A stretch of 51,180 nt of DNA. Origin: Gammaproteobacteria bacterium (GTDB lineage Bacteria > Pseudomonadota > Gammaproteobacteria > GCA-001735895). Shown here piece by piece: positions 33,911-41,992 of the stretch (within the stretch, counting starts at the first letter, position 1; every line of letters begins with the position of its first letter). The notes under the pieces are model-generated. The model had not been told where the DNA came from. It saw only the letters and a program-made list of their open reading frames with translations, and made no database searches. Where the stretch lies: positions 1 to 51,180 of the forward strand of contig JAOTYD010000022.1 in the NCBI GenBank assembly GCA_029862005.1, read 5' to 3'. Both the position numbers and the translations under genes were made by a program.

Positions 33911-35671
33911 TCACAGATCGCCAAACGACCTCGTTAACTGAAACATAAACAATCGATCGTAGTCATTGCCGATCTTGATAAAATCGATATCGAGCTGAGC
34001 TTCGAGCCGCCCGATCCGGTAAAGCAGTGAGTTTTCCCATGAAGCTTGCTTCGCCGAATCGTTATCTTCGATCAAACGCTCGGTCTCGGACTGGCGCTCG
34101 CTCAATTTCAGCAATGAAATAAAAAACATTCCGGGCAGCTGAAAAACCCGGCTGCGACGATACTCGAGCTGACCATTGCTGACCGTCTGCTCACTTTGCA
34201 TGCCTTCGGTTTCCTGTCTCGAGTATTGCAGGGTGGCATTGCCGCTCAGTTGCGAATAGCGCGTGATACTGTTGGCTCCCGTGTACTGCAAATTAACCAG
34301 CTGGAAATTATCGTCATCGCGATTCAGCGAACGCGAATCACTGATAAATAAGCGCACCAGGTTCTGTTGCTTGAGCGCCGTGTTAGACCAGGTAATCGAA
34401 TACGAGTGATCGATACTCTTTTCATCCTCCCTTTCGGACTGAGACGTGTAGGTAAACGATTGGGTCAGATTGCTTCTGAGTTGATACTCACCCGCGTTCG
34501 AATAATCGTTAAGCAGCGAGTGACTGAATTGAGTCGCTAGCGAGTGCTCCCGTTCGACATCACCATGTACGTTGTTATAGGCAGTTCCAGCACTCCAGCC
34601 GTAATCGCCAAGCCCGGTGCCAACTCGATCAGAGGTATATCGTGCCGCCAGTGCCTCGTTAGCAGTAAACAGGTCTCTGCTTTCATCCTCGAAGTAATTC
34701 GCGTTAATTGATTCGCTGAGTTGCAGGTTGTCGGAGTAATCGTAGACAAGCCCCTGGTTCAGGTTGGCCGTTTCCGCCTCGCTTTCCCCGGCATCTGTCA
34801 CCATTACGTCGTCGGATTGCTGCTGCTGCCGGGTTTCGGATAGCCGCAGGCTACCGGTCAATTTCAGATCCTTCCGATTCCGCGGATGCCAGGATGCAAA
34901 GCTCGATAGCTGGGAAGTCTCAATATCGTTGCTCGATTCGGAAAAATCGTTTTCAGTCGAAGACGTCGATAGCAGGTTTTCAATGGACCAGTTAGTTTTA
35001 TCTCCGTAGAAGTGATCCAGCGTAATTGAATAGGTTTCTGCCCGCTCATCCGAAGAACGACTATCAACCGTGGCGCGTTTCAAGTCAGTTTCGAGCACAT
35101 GATCGCCAATCCGGTCATCAGCGGACAACAGCAGGCTTTCAGCGGTGAAATTGTTACGCTCGCTGTTGTCCTGCTGATTGTTTTCAAACTCGGCGAGATA
35201 ATTGTGCCTGCCGTCCAGGCTACGGTATTGCTGGCTGACGCCATATTCGGTAGTTTCGATATCGAAGCGTAACGAGTTGTTGTCAAACTGATCGCGACCC
35301 TCGATATAGTAGGCGCGAAAAGGAAAACGACTGGTTGGGAACAAACTGAAGTAAAAATCGCCGGTGGCAAACTCGTCTTGCGATTTTCCCTGGCCCTCAT
35401 CTTCATTTTCCTCAACCGACAGGCTGAGGCTACCGTTAACCAACGCAAACCAGGGCCGCCAGATATAGCTACTGGCGCTGATCGTGCCCGTGTTCAACCA
35501 GTTAGTATTTTCACTATCGCCATCGACGCTCTCGCGCACGCGATAGGCACTGCTCAGTTCCCCCCAGACTCGTACTGGTCCGCGGTCCTGCGCAGCCAAT
35601 GCGCCGGATATACTAGTCATAACCAGGAGCAGAAGCAGATTGGGAGACAGTATTCTCGGGATGATCCACAC
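33911..35671 (-). CDS. Large outer-membrane beta-barrel protein
   Basis: A 586-residue protein with a signal peptide (about 1-27, GALAA). The remainder is alternating amphipathic strands, with many Ser, Asn, Asp, Gln and aromatic residues, and it ends LFMFQLTRSFGDL, close to a terminal barrel strand with an aromatic residue near the end. No Cys in the mature part. About 22-28 strands would fit. There is no clear similarity to MtrB, but size and position, in an operon with triheme cytochromes, resemble the porin of porin-cytochrome conduits. GTG start at 35671: the frame is closed just upstream. Related unassigned barrels are common in Gram-negatives. Confidence 0.8.
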   Translation of the reverse strand: MWIIPRILSPNLLLLLVMTSISGALAAQDRGPVRVWGELSSAYRVRESVDGDSENTNWLNTGTISASSYIWRPWFALVNGSLSLSVEENEDEGQGKSQDEFATGDFYFSLFPTSRFPFRAYYIEGRDQFDNNSLRFDIETTEYGVSQQYRSLDGRHNYLAEFENNQQDNSERNNFTAESLLLSADDRIGDHVLETDLKRATVDSRSSDERAETYSITLDHFYGDKTNWSIENLLSTSSTENDFSESSNDIETSQLSSFASWHPRNRKDLKLTGSLRLSETRQQQQSDDVMVTDAGESEAETANLNQGLVYDYSDNLQLSESINANYFEDESRDLFTANEALAARYTSDRVGTGLGDYGWSAGTAYNNVHGDVEREHSLATQFSHSLLNDYSNAGEYQLRSNLTQSFTYTSQSEREDEKSIDHSYSITWSNTALKQQNLVRLFISDSRSLNRDDDNFQLVNLQYTGANSITRYSQLSGNATLQYSRQETEGMQSEQTVSNGQLEYRRSRVFQLPGMFFISLLKLSERQSETERLIEDNDSAKQASWENSLLYRIGRLEAQLDIDFIKIGNDYDRLFMFQLTRSFGDL

Positions 35672-35699
35672 GATATTTCATGACAAACGTAGAGGCTAA

Positions 35700-36659
35700 T
35701 CAATCATTGACGTATACATATGCCGACGACTTCAACGCATCCACGTAAGACTCCCATGCAGTATCCTGTAACTCCCGATAGAGGAGATCCGCCGCCCTGT
35801 TTTTCACTTCCTCGAAGGATTTGAGTTTCGCTGGTTGCACACCGTTCAACCGGAAAAGTGTTATCCCTTCCAGCACTCGCAAGGGATCGCTAAGCTGATC
35901 GACTTCGAGCGTTTCGATCTTCTGCTGCACGCTTTCTTCGAGCACGCCCAGATGCAGATAACCCAGGTCCCCGCCGGTTGCGGCACTCATATGCTCGGAG
36001 TGTTTTCTGGCGAGCTCGCCAAAATCCTCGCCGGCTACGGCGCGTTGTTTCAGCATGTCCAGCGCGGCCTCGGCTTCGACCCAGACGTTTTCAGTACTGG
36101 CTGGTGAGACCTTGCGCAAGATCACCGATACCCAGAGTCTCTTTGGTTCGGTAAACTTGTCCGGATTATCGAAGTAGTACTGTTCTACCTGCTTGGCATT
36201 CGGCCTGGGCACGTTGCGCACCCTAGCCTCCATCTTTTCGATTAAATCCTGCCGCTCGAGCCTTTCGATCAATCGCGGGACAACCTTTTCGCGGCGCGCT
36301 TCCCAGTCCTGGTTGTTGGCGTTCTTCAGGTTAAAAGCATCGACGCCGGCATCTATCTTGCTGCGATCGGGTTGTATCCCCGTTTGCTGCGCCTGCCTGA
36401 AAACCAGTTCCTGGGTAACGATGTCTTCGACAACCTGATTTCTGAAATCTTCGAGCTCGGCCGCCACTACCTTGCCGTGGTAGTACTTGTGCCTGACGGC
36501 TGCCTGGAAAATTGCTTCAAACTCTTTTTTGCTGATGGTCAGGTCATTAATCTGGGCAAACAGGTCATCCTGACTCTCGCCTGGACTCTGGTTACCTGCC
36601 GCTACATGAAATGTCAGCAATACTGCGCACAGGCCAACGCCCAATCTCATTCTGTACAT
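35700..36659 (-). CDS. Periplasmic parvulin-type peptidyl-prolyl isomerase
   Basis: A 319-residue exported protein (signal 1-22, HVAAG). The N-terminal ~150 residues are a SurA/PrsA-like helical chaperone part with the typical VVEDIVTQELVFRQAQQTGI segment. The parvulin domain spans about 175-275, with AVAGEDFGELARKHSEHMSAATGGDLGYL and ITLFRLNGVQPAK. It would help fold exported proteins; its place before the barrel gene suggests that the barrel or the cytochromes are clients. Such isomerases also occur beside multiheme clusters in Desulfuromonadales. Confidence 0.9.
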   Translation of the reverse strand: MYRMRLGVGLCAVLLTFHVAAGNQSPGESQDDLFAQINDLTISKKEFEAIFQAAVRHKYYHGKVVAAELEDFRNQVVEDIVTQELVFRQAQQTGIQPDRSKIDAGVDAFNLKNANNQDWEARREKVVPRLIERLERQDLIEKMEARVRNVPRPNAKQVEQYYFDNPDKFTEPKRLWVSVILRKVSPASTENVWVEAEAALDMLKQRAVAGEDFGELARKHSEHMSAATGGDLGYLHLGVLEESVQQKIETLEVDQLSDPLRVLEGITLFRLNGVQPAKLKSFEEVKNRAADLLYRELQDTAWESYVDALKSSAYVYVND

Positions 36660-36700
36660 GACTTTCCCCTTTTAACAATTACTCCGTATTGCCCCTTTAT

Positions 36701-36751
36701 AAAAAACGACTCCAGCGCCGACGGCCTTCGCACAGCCGCCGACGCTGGAGT
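36701..36751 (-). terminator. Terminator or attenuator after the tetraheme gene
   Basis: Read on the minus strand, ACTCCAGCGTCGGCGGC (36751-36735) pairs with its partner (36725-36709) at 15 of 17 positions and is followed by six U residues (36706-36701). Only 41 bases then remain before the isomerase start codon, with no obvious promoter. Partial read-through would feed the downstream genes while giving the tetraheme gene extra mRNA. Confidence 0.82.
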
Positions 36752-36777
36752 TCAAGGGGCTAGATGGCCTTAACTCC

Positions 36778-37626
36778 TTACTTGCTATGACATGCCAAAC
36801 AGACCGCACTGCCATCGTTGGAGGTTCGCAAGAAGGTGGCATTGGTGGTATGCGGGTCGTGGCAGCTTGCGCATTCTACGAAAGGCTGCAGCGCTCCACT
36901 GTCAATACCAGCCACCGAACGGGTGTAAAGCAGCATATCGGTCTTTTCACGAGTTCCGTTCGGCGTCGTTTCGGAATCAACCCACCAGACGGTGGTACCG
37001 TTAAGATCGGTGGTACCAGGTGTCGTGAAGTCAGGATCATTAGTCGCCGCGGTCGGCGCGGCCGCGGTGATTCCACCACCACCGTACTGGATACCGATCG
37101 GGTGATCGTTACTGAGATCCGATGTCAGGTTAGTAATGGCGCCGGCATTAAGCTGACCAGAGGTCTGATTGGCACCACTCCAGACACCCGCACTGTAGGT
37201 CGGGTTATTGATTCCTGATCCCGGTTCGTTCAATACGGTATCCATCGCCTGGGTTCCGTCATGGCATGACAGACAGGCAATTGAAACCGAGCCGACCGGA
37301 GCTTCGGCACCCTCGAGGGTGGCCGAATTCAACGTCGCATAGGTCGTGTAGCTTGCCGGATCAGCCAGGGTCCGGTTCCACAAGGGTACCGCGGCACTGG
37401 TTGATCCGCCGTGTGGCGTATGACAGAAGACGCAAACTGCCGCGGTTCCGCTAAAAGAGTTTGCCCCGGTAACCGTGGAACTGGATCCCAGGTTATGCCG
37501 GGTATCCTCGACAGCTGCACTGGCGTCGGTCCAGCTGAGTAGGCCGAAAGCCACGATGGCCATCGCCAGAAGCAGTGTAACTACCCCGGCACCTACTGAC
37601 CTGATTTGTAAAGTTAAACTATTCAT
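36778..37626 (-). CDS. Tetraheme c-type cytochrome (doubled CXXCH type)
   Basis: A 282-residue exported protein (signal about 10-38, ending SAAVE). Four CXXCH sites: CVFCH, CLSCH, CASCH and CLACH, the last six residues from the C-terminus. The opening DTRHNLGSS...CVFCHTPHGG...PLWNRTL and the CLSCHDGTQ and SNDHPIG elements align with the first part of the 11-heme protein at 26263. It is the first gene of the long minus-strand series, behind a likely sigma-54 promoter, and is followed by a strong hairpin. That suggests it is the most abundant product. Confidence 0.9.
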   Translation of the reverse strand: MNSLTLQIRSVGAGVVTLLLAMAIVAFGLLSWTDASAAVEDTRHNLGSSSTVTGANSFSGTAAVCVFCHTPHGGSTSAAVPLWNRTLADPASYTTYATLNSATLEGAEAPVGSVSIACLSCHDGTQAMDTVLNEPGSGINNPTYSAGVWSGANQTSGQLNAGAITNLTSDLSNDHPIGIQYGGGGITAAAPTAATNDPDFTTPGTTDLNGTTVWWVDSETTPNGTREKTDMLLYTRSVAGIDSGALQPFVECASCHDPHTTNATFLRTSNDGSAVCLACHSK

Positions 37627-37675
37627 TGCTCGATCCCCTTTGCTCGTTATGAATTTTTAAATTCATATTAGGAAT

Positions 37676-37691
37676 TGCAGCAACCATGCCA
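37676..37691 (-). promoter_or_regulatory. Sigma-54 promoter of the tetraheme cytochrome series
   Basis: The minus strand reads TGGCAT-GGTTG-CTGCA, close to the -24/-12 consensus TGGCAC-N5-TTGCA, with GG and GC at the required spacing. The start point would be near 37664, 38 bases before the tetraheme ATG. A TTTTCTC/GAGAAAA palindrome lies about 160 bases further upstream. Confidence 0.6.
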
Positions 37692-37815
37692 AAATCTCGA
37701 CGTCGCGACACATACTTCGCCCATCCAGATAAAGACAATAAAATCAGTGCCTTAGCGACTAAAAAAATATTTGGCTTGCGGCAACGAACGCACGTCGGGA
37801 AATTTTTCCAGACAG

Positions 37816-37835
37816 TTTTCTCGCGATTGAGAAAA
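37816..37835. promoter_or_regulatory. TTTTCTC-N6-GAGAAAA palindrome, candidate activator site
   Basis: A 7-bp perfect inverted repeat, about 160 bases upstream of the sigma-54 start predicted for the tetraheme series, where enhancer-binding proteins usually bind. A similar palindrome at 38679 and partial ones at 41993-42141 suggest a shared site for the response regulator at 42784. Confidence 0.5.
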
Positions 37836-37896
37836 ATTAGTTCGCGATATTCTCGATTCATAGAATGTTCTTGACAGGCCGTCATCACGAATCGAG

Positions 37897-38559
37897 TCAG
37901 GAGATTTGCACGCTATCGACAAAGATGATCTCGTCGAAAACACGATTTAACGAACGGCTGGTGAAACCATGCATCTCCCCGCCCCCACTCCACTCTATGG
38001 CCTGTCCAACCTCGAGGCTGGTTTCGGGTGCCGCCAGCCATACATTGCTGCCGTTTTCATTGACCCGGATAAAACTGTAACCGGCCGCATTAATCAACTC
38101 TGCCACGATTCCCCGGCGGGGAACGACCGATTGCGCGGCGGCAGTGAACAGACGATCGACGAACAGTATCTGATCGAATTCCCGATTAAGCGTTTTACTC
38201 TTGAAGTGTTTCATCATAGCGAAGTCTTTCCATGCGACTTCTTCGCCCGGATTCAAAGCTGTCATCGTGGTGGCCAGCCAGAACTCATCTCCGCCGACAT
38301 CGACTCTGGCATAGGTATAACCGCCAGCCATCTCGACCTCCTTCACCAGTCCCCGGTTTTGCTTAGGAGTGCTGACCTGGAGCAGTGCGTGCTGCGCGGT
38401 ATTCGCCTGCTTGATTGCCGCCATGGTTGCAGCTTCGCTTTCGGTTTTGGACTGCGCCTGATTCTGTCGTACCGAATCGCTGCAAGCCGTGGTTAACGAT
38501 AATACGGCCAGCATTAACATTGCGGGACTCGAGCGCAACCCGGCTTTGTATTGATGCAT
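37897..38559 (-). CDS. NrfJ-like lipoprotein with two tandem domains
   Basis: A 220-residue lipoprotein from ATG 38559, chosen because it opens a signal ending LTTAC. Two copies of an NrfJ-type domain follow (about 75-140 and 150-218), each with GGYTY.RVD or AGYSFIRV, then a FWLA or VWLA strand, a G-x-x-x-x-W segment, and the closing SKTLNREFD.I.FVD or SRSLNRVFDEIIFVD. NrfJ-like proteins occur near nitrite-reductase and other multiheme loci; their biochemical role is not settled. The two-domain form is less common than the single one. It is preceded by a likely sigma-54 promoter. Confidence 0.8.
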   Translation of the reverse strand: MHQYKAGLRSSPAMLMLAVLSLTTACSDSVRQNQAQSKTESEAATMAAIKQANTAQHALLQVSTPKQNRGLVKEVEMAGGYTYARVDVGGDEFWLATTMTALNPGEEVAWKDFAMMKHFKSKTLNREFDQILFVDRLFTAAAQSVVPRRGIVAELINAAGYSFIRVNENGSNVWLAAPETSLEVGQAIEWSGGGEMHGFTSRSLNRVFDEIIFVDSVQIS

Positions 38560-38597
38560 GATGTCTACCTCGATTTGGTTATCAATGGAATAAGGCT

Positions 38598-38613
38598 GGC
38601 AATTTTCGCGCCA
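38598..38613 (-). promoter_or_regulatory. Sigma-54 promoter of the NrfJ-like gene
   Basis: The minus strand reads TGGCGC-GAAAA-TTGCC, which has nine of eleven consensus positions including the GG and GC pairs. The start would fall near 38586, 27 bases before the ATG at 38559. Confidence 0.6.
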
Positions 38614-38678
38614 TTCTCTGAAAAGTCTTACCAGGACGGGCTTAGCGGACTGTTTGATGATTAAAACCCAGGGACAGC

Positions 38679-38694
38679 TTCTCAATTTTGAGAA
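38679..38694. promoter_or_regulatory. TTCTCAATTTTGAGAA palindrome, candidate activator site
   Basis: Two 7-base arms, TTCTCAA and TTGAGAA, around TT. It lies about 100 bases upstream of the start predicted for the NrfJ-like gene, a typical enhancer distance. The same TTCTCA/TGAGAA arms recur upstream of the tetraheme and regulator genes. Confidence 0.55.
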
Positions 38695-38727
38695 TTTAAT
38701 GCTGGTTGCGATTGCGAAATGTTTGTT

Positions 38728-39822
38728 TCAGGGTTGCAGGCTTGGGTCATGCACCAACCAGCCCTGTTCCGCGGATATCTCGGCTGGCCTGAATATATCC
38801 ACCTTCCTGAAATACTGATCAACCATGTAGACCCTGCCATCTTCGTCGATTGCCAATCCCGCCGGCAGCATGAACCTGGCAGGCCCGGCACTGGAATTGC
38901 GCGACCCGACTGCCATTAACAACTGCCCATCCGAATTGAATATCTGAAAATTACCGAACGCGGTATCGACGACGTAAGCGTTGCCCTGTTTATCGACACC
39001 AATGCCTTTAGGCCTGGAAAATTGACCGCTTTGCCGACCGATCGAGCCAAAGCTGCGCACGAACTCCCCTTCCGGGGTAAATACCTGCACCCGAAAGTTA
39101 CCGCCATCGACAACATAGAGGTTTCCTTCGTTATCGATGGTTGCATCGCGCGGCAGATTCAGTTCGCCCTCTGCCTGACCGCGTTTGGAAATGGTATGCA
39201 ACAAGCTGCCGCTCCATGCGTCGAACACGAGGACCCGGTGTCGATTGCTGGTAACTCCGCCTGTATCGACGACATAAAGGCGGCTGCCATTCGGGTTGAC
39301 CGTCAGCCCGGCCGGTCGGTCGAACATCTCGGGCTCACCCAGACGGCGCTTGAAATTGCCGTCCCTGTCATAAACCAGCACCTGTTTTAAAGATGCGTCG
39401 CAAACAAAAAGATTGCCGTTCAAGTCGACGTCCAACCCCATCGGTTTAACCAATTCACCCGGACCATCGGTACCAATTTCAATGAACTTTGCCTCACGTA
39501 TATCGAAAGCAAACACCAGGCGTTTCAACGTATCGCTGACAAATACACGGCCTTTGTGCACGGTTACACCAAAAGGCTTTCCCATACCGATTCCGCTTCG
39601 ACTGACACCTGTAATCATGCGCTGAAACTGCGATTCGCCCGATTCGATCTCGACATCCGCACTGCTGAGCAGGCTGCGTTCGTAGAAAAATCGGGCTTCG
39701 TTCGGCGCTGGTGGAAACACCGGCATCTCCATTTCCTCGCCTGGTGGCGAGTTTGACGCACAGGCGCTTAACAACAGAAGTCCGACGGGCAACAACAAGA
39801 ATGATGGGATTAGCCTGAACAT
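38728..39822 (-). CDS. NHL-repeat beta-propeller lipoprotein 2
   Basis: A 364-residue lipoprotein with signal ending LLSAC (lipobox, Cys about 21). Six NHL-type blades follow, for example KPMGLDVDLNGNLFVCDAS, RPAGLTVNPNGSRLYVVDT and RPKGIGVDKQGNAYVVDTA. It is homologous to the lipoprotein at 28676, with the same order of parts and an FxYERSL-type opening. Two such propellers bracket the cytochrome series. It is read from a sigma-54 promoter, divergent from the triheme gene at 39972. Confidence 0.88.
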   Translation of the reverse strand: MFRLIPSFLLLPVGLLLLSACASNSPPGEEMEMPVFPPAPNEARFFYERSLLSSADVEIESGESQFQRMITGVSRSGIGMGKPFGVTVHKGRVFVSDTLKRLVFAFDIREAKFIEIGTDGPGELVKPMGLDVDLNGNLFVCDASLKQVLVYDRDGNFKRRLGEPEMFDRPAGLTVNPNGSRLYVVDTGGVTSNRHRVLVFDAWSGSLLHTISKRGQAEGELNLPRDATIDNEGNLYVVDGGNFRVQVFTPEGEFVRSFGSIGRQSGQFSRPKGIGVDKQGNAYVVDTAFGNFQIFNSDGQLLMAVGSRNSSAGPARFMLPAGLAIDEDGRVYMVDQYFRKVDIFRPAEISAEQGWLVHDPSLQP

Positions 39823-39859
39823 TGAGGTTTCTTACAGCAGTGAATTCAAACAATACTGG

Positions 39860-39875
39860 AGCAAGAGCTGTGCCA
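39860..39875 (-). promoter_or_regulatory. Sigma-54 promoter, leftward
   Basis: The minus strand reads TGGCAC-AGCTC-TTGCT, an exact match to the -24/-12 consensus. The start would lie near 39848, 26 bases before the ATG of NHL lipoprotein 2. Confidence 0.85.
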
Positions 39876-39904
39876 ACCCGTCGTAAACGGTGGTAAACGC
39901 TTTA

Positions 39905-39920
39905 TGGCACTAAAGTTGCT
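39905..39920 (+). promoter_or_regulatory. Sigma-54 promoter, rightward
   Basis: TGGCAC-TAAAG-TTGCT, an exact match to the -24/-12 consensus, with a start near 39932 and the triheme ATG at 39972. The two divergent promoters are only 29 bases apart, and the gap contains a direct repeat, TAAACG-GTGG-TAAACG. Confidence 0.87.
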
Positions 39921-39971
39921 CGGTAGTGCTAAACGCGGGTATTTGAATTTCGAATTAACCAGGAAAAGCCG

Positions 39972-41003
39972 ATGAGAAAATTGCTGTCTTTGATTGTTTT
40001 GCATTTGCTGTCAGCCGCAGTATCCGTGCATGCTCAGGACATCGATGCAGGGTCGCTTTATGCAGACTATTGTTCAGTCTGTCACGGCGACAGAGGTGAC
40101 GGCGAAAGCCACGCTAAACAGGGAATGATTCCGCCACCGCGGGATTTCACCAGCCCCACCTCGGCGCTGGAACTCACCCGGCCAAGAATCATTAACGCAA
40201 TCCGCAACGGTATACCCGGCAGCGCGATGAGCAGCTGGAAATCGCGCCTCAACGATGCCCAGATAGAAGCGCTAGCCGACCTGCTACAGTCACGATTCAT
40301 GCTGCCAGGCGCAACCGCAAGCGCCACCGAGGGCAGCAAAATTTACGCTGATTACTGCTCGGTTTGTCACGGGGACAACGGCCAGGGCGCGCTATGGGCT
40401 ACTGCCGGTTTATCGCCCCAGCCTGCAGACTTTACCAACTCAAAGTTTCAGTCGACGATGACCCGCGACCACATGATCCAGTCGGTTAGTTATGGCCGCC
40501 CCGAAACCGCAATGACCGGCTGGAAGAAACGCCTGGCTGATAAACAGATTGAAACCGTTGTCGACTACGTCATCGGCGCTTTCATGCCCCAGGTTAGCGA
40601 CAAAAAGCTGAGCGATAAAGCCGATCACAAACACAGCGATGGACATACGCATCAGCATACCCATGCCGATCCCGACACCGAGCTCAGTGTTTATATGAAC
40701 CAGCGCCTGACCGATGGATTACAGGGCGATGCCGAGCGCGGCAAAGCCCTGTACTTGTACAACTGCGCCACCTGCCATGGTGAACAGGGCGATGGTAGGG
40801 GGCCAAGGGCCTACTTCATCAATCCCAAGCCGCGCAATTTCCTGCACGCCGCGTCACGCGCTTCGCTCAACCGTCCGACGCTGCAACGTGTCATCGGCAA
40901 AGGCAAGCTGCGCACGGAAATGCCCGCCTGGGAAAAGGTTTTCGACGCGCAGCAGATTGCCGACGTCGGCGAGTTCGTATTCGTTACCTTCATTCAACCT
41001 TGA
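39972..41003 (+). CDS. Triheme class I cytochrome c with His-rich linker
   Basis: A 343-residue exported protein (signal 1-21, SVHAQ). Three monoheme cytochrome c domains: CSVCH (about 36), CSVCH (about 134), CATCH (about 269), each followed by PPPRDF, PQPADF or PKPRNF and a Met ligand segment (SAMSSW, TAMTGW, TEMPAW). Between domains 2 and 3 is a linker with six His in sixteen residues, alternating with Asp, Ser and Thr, likely able to bind a metal. It is the first gene after the rightward sigma-54 promoter, and the 41014 gene follows by 10 bases. The domains match those of membrane-bound oxidoreductase cytochromes, so a periplasmic electron carrier role is likely. Confidence 0.9.
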   Translation: MRKLLSLIVLHLLSAAVSVHAQDIDAGSLYADYCSVCHGDRGDGESHAKQGMIPPPRDFTSPTSALELTRPRIINAIRNGIPGSAMSSWKSRLNDAQIEALADLLQSRFMLPGATASATEGSKIYADYCSVCHGDNGQGALWATAGLSPQPADFTNSKFQSTMTRDHMIQSVSYGRPETAMTGWKKRLADKQIETVVDYVIGAFMPQVSDKKLSDKADHKHSDGHTHQHTHADPDTELSVYMNQRLTDGLQGDAERGKALYLYNCATCHGEQGDGRGPRAYFINPKPRNFLHAASRASLNRPTLQRVIGKGKLRTEMPAWEKVFDAQQIADVGEFVFVTFIQP

Positions 41004-41013
41004 GCAAACCTGC

Positions 41014-41991
41014 ATGCCCCTGATTTATCGTGTATTTCTGTTGCTGTTGATTACAGTCACAGTGCCTGTTGTCGGTGCCAACAATAAGGATGCAAGTGCA
41101 GAAATGCATGAACGGGGACGCGCAATTTACAACTATCGCTGTTACTTCTGTCACGGCTATTCAGGCGATGCCAAAACCCTCACCAGCACTTATCTCGATC
41201 CGCCGCCGCGCAACTTCGCCCGCACCGATCCGGCGTCGCTATCACGTCAGTCCATGATGGAAACCGTCAGGCGTGGCAAACCGGGGACAGCGATGCATGG
41301 TTTTTCGCGGGTGCTGGATGACCGCGAAATTGCCGCCGTGGTTAAATTTGTGCGTACCGAATTCATGCTGGAACAGCGCCCGAACACTCGCTACCACACC
41401 GTTGCCAACGGGTGGCCAAATCATGATCGTTACCGTGACGCCTTCCCGTTTGCGACGGGAGATATACCACTGGATCTACCCTGGCAACAATTGAGCCTGG
41501 CGCAGGTACGCGGGAAGCAGCTTTATTTAACCAGCTGTATCACCTGCCACGATCGTGCGGTGGTCAGCGATGAAGGAGAAATCTGGAGTAAACAGTCGGT
41601 ATCCTACCCGCGCAACAATTATTCACACACTATAGTCGATGTAGTTTCATCAGCCAGCGTTTATGCCAAACACGATATTGATCCACAAGTGGATAAGCTG
41701 TCGGATCGGGCCAGCGAAGGTAAGAAGCTTTGGCGTCAAAACTGTGCTTTCTGTCATGCCGCAGACGGCACCGGCGATAACTGGATAGGCAGTTTTCTCA
41801 AGCCCAAACCGCGCGATCTGACAAACGAAAACTTCATGCGACATATGACAATGGATTTGTTACTGGAGCGTATTCGCAACGGTCTTAAAAACACATCCAT
41901 GCCAGCCTGGAAAAACGTACTCAGCGACTACGAGATTCGACAAATAATCAGCTACATCGATGAAGCCTTTTATCATTTCGAGAAGAATTAG
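41014..41991 (+). CDS. Triheme class I cytochrome c, second of pair
   Basis: A 325-residue exported protein from ATG 41014 (upstream in-frame sequence overlaps the preceding gene). Signal 1-21 (VVGAN). Heme sites: CYFCH, CITCH and CAFCH. Domains 1 and 3 have clear Met ligand segments (TAMHGF, TSMPAW). The middle module is short and atypical, without an evident Met, so its heme may be bound differently or be five-coordinate. Domain order and the PPPRNF/PKPRDL elements show homology to the upstream triheme protein. It probably forms a pair with it. Confidence 0.88.
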   Translation: MPLIYRVFLLLLITVTVPVVGANNKDASAEMHERGRAIYNYRCYFCHGYSGDAKTLTSTYLDPPPRNFARTDPASLSRQSMMETVRRGKPGTAMHGFSRVLDDREIAAVVKFVRTEFMLEQRPNTRYHTVANGWPNHDRYRDAFPFATGDIPLDLPWQQLSLAQVRGKQLYLTSCITCHDRAVVSDEGEIWSKQSVSYPRNNYSHTIVDVVSSASVYAKHDIDPQVDKLSDRASEGKKLWRQNCAFCHAADGTGDNWIGSFLKPKPRDLTNENFMRHMTMDLLLERIRNGLKNTSMPAWKNVLSDYEIRQIISYIDEAFYHFEKN

Positions 41992-41992
41992 A

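Noticed and set aside
40714-41013. Extended N-terminus for the second triheme cytochrome
   Set aside because: The first 100 codons overlap the upstream cytochrome gene in another frame, while ATG 41014 opens a clean signal peptide.
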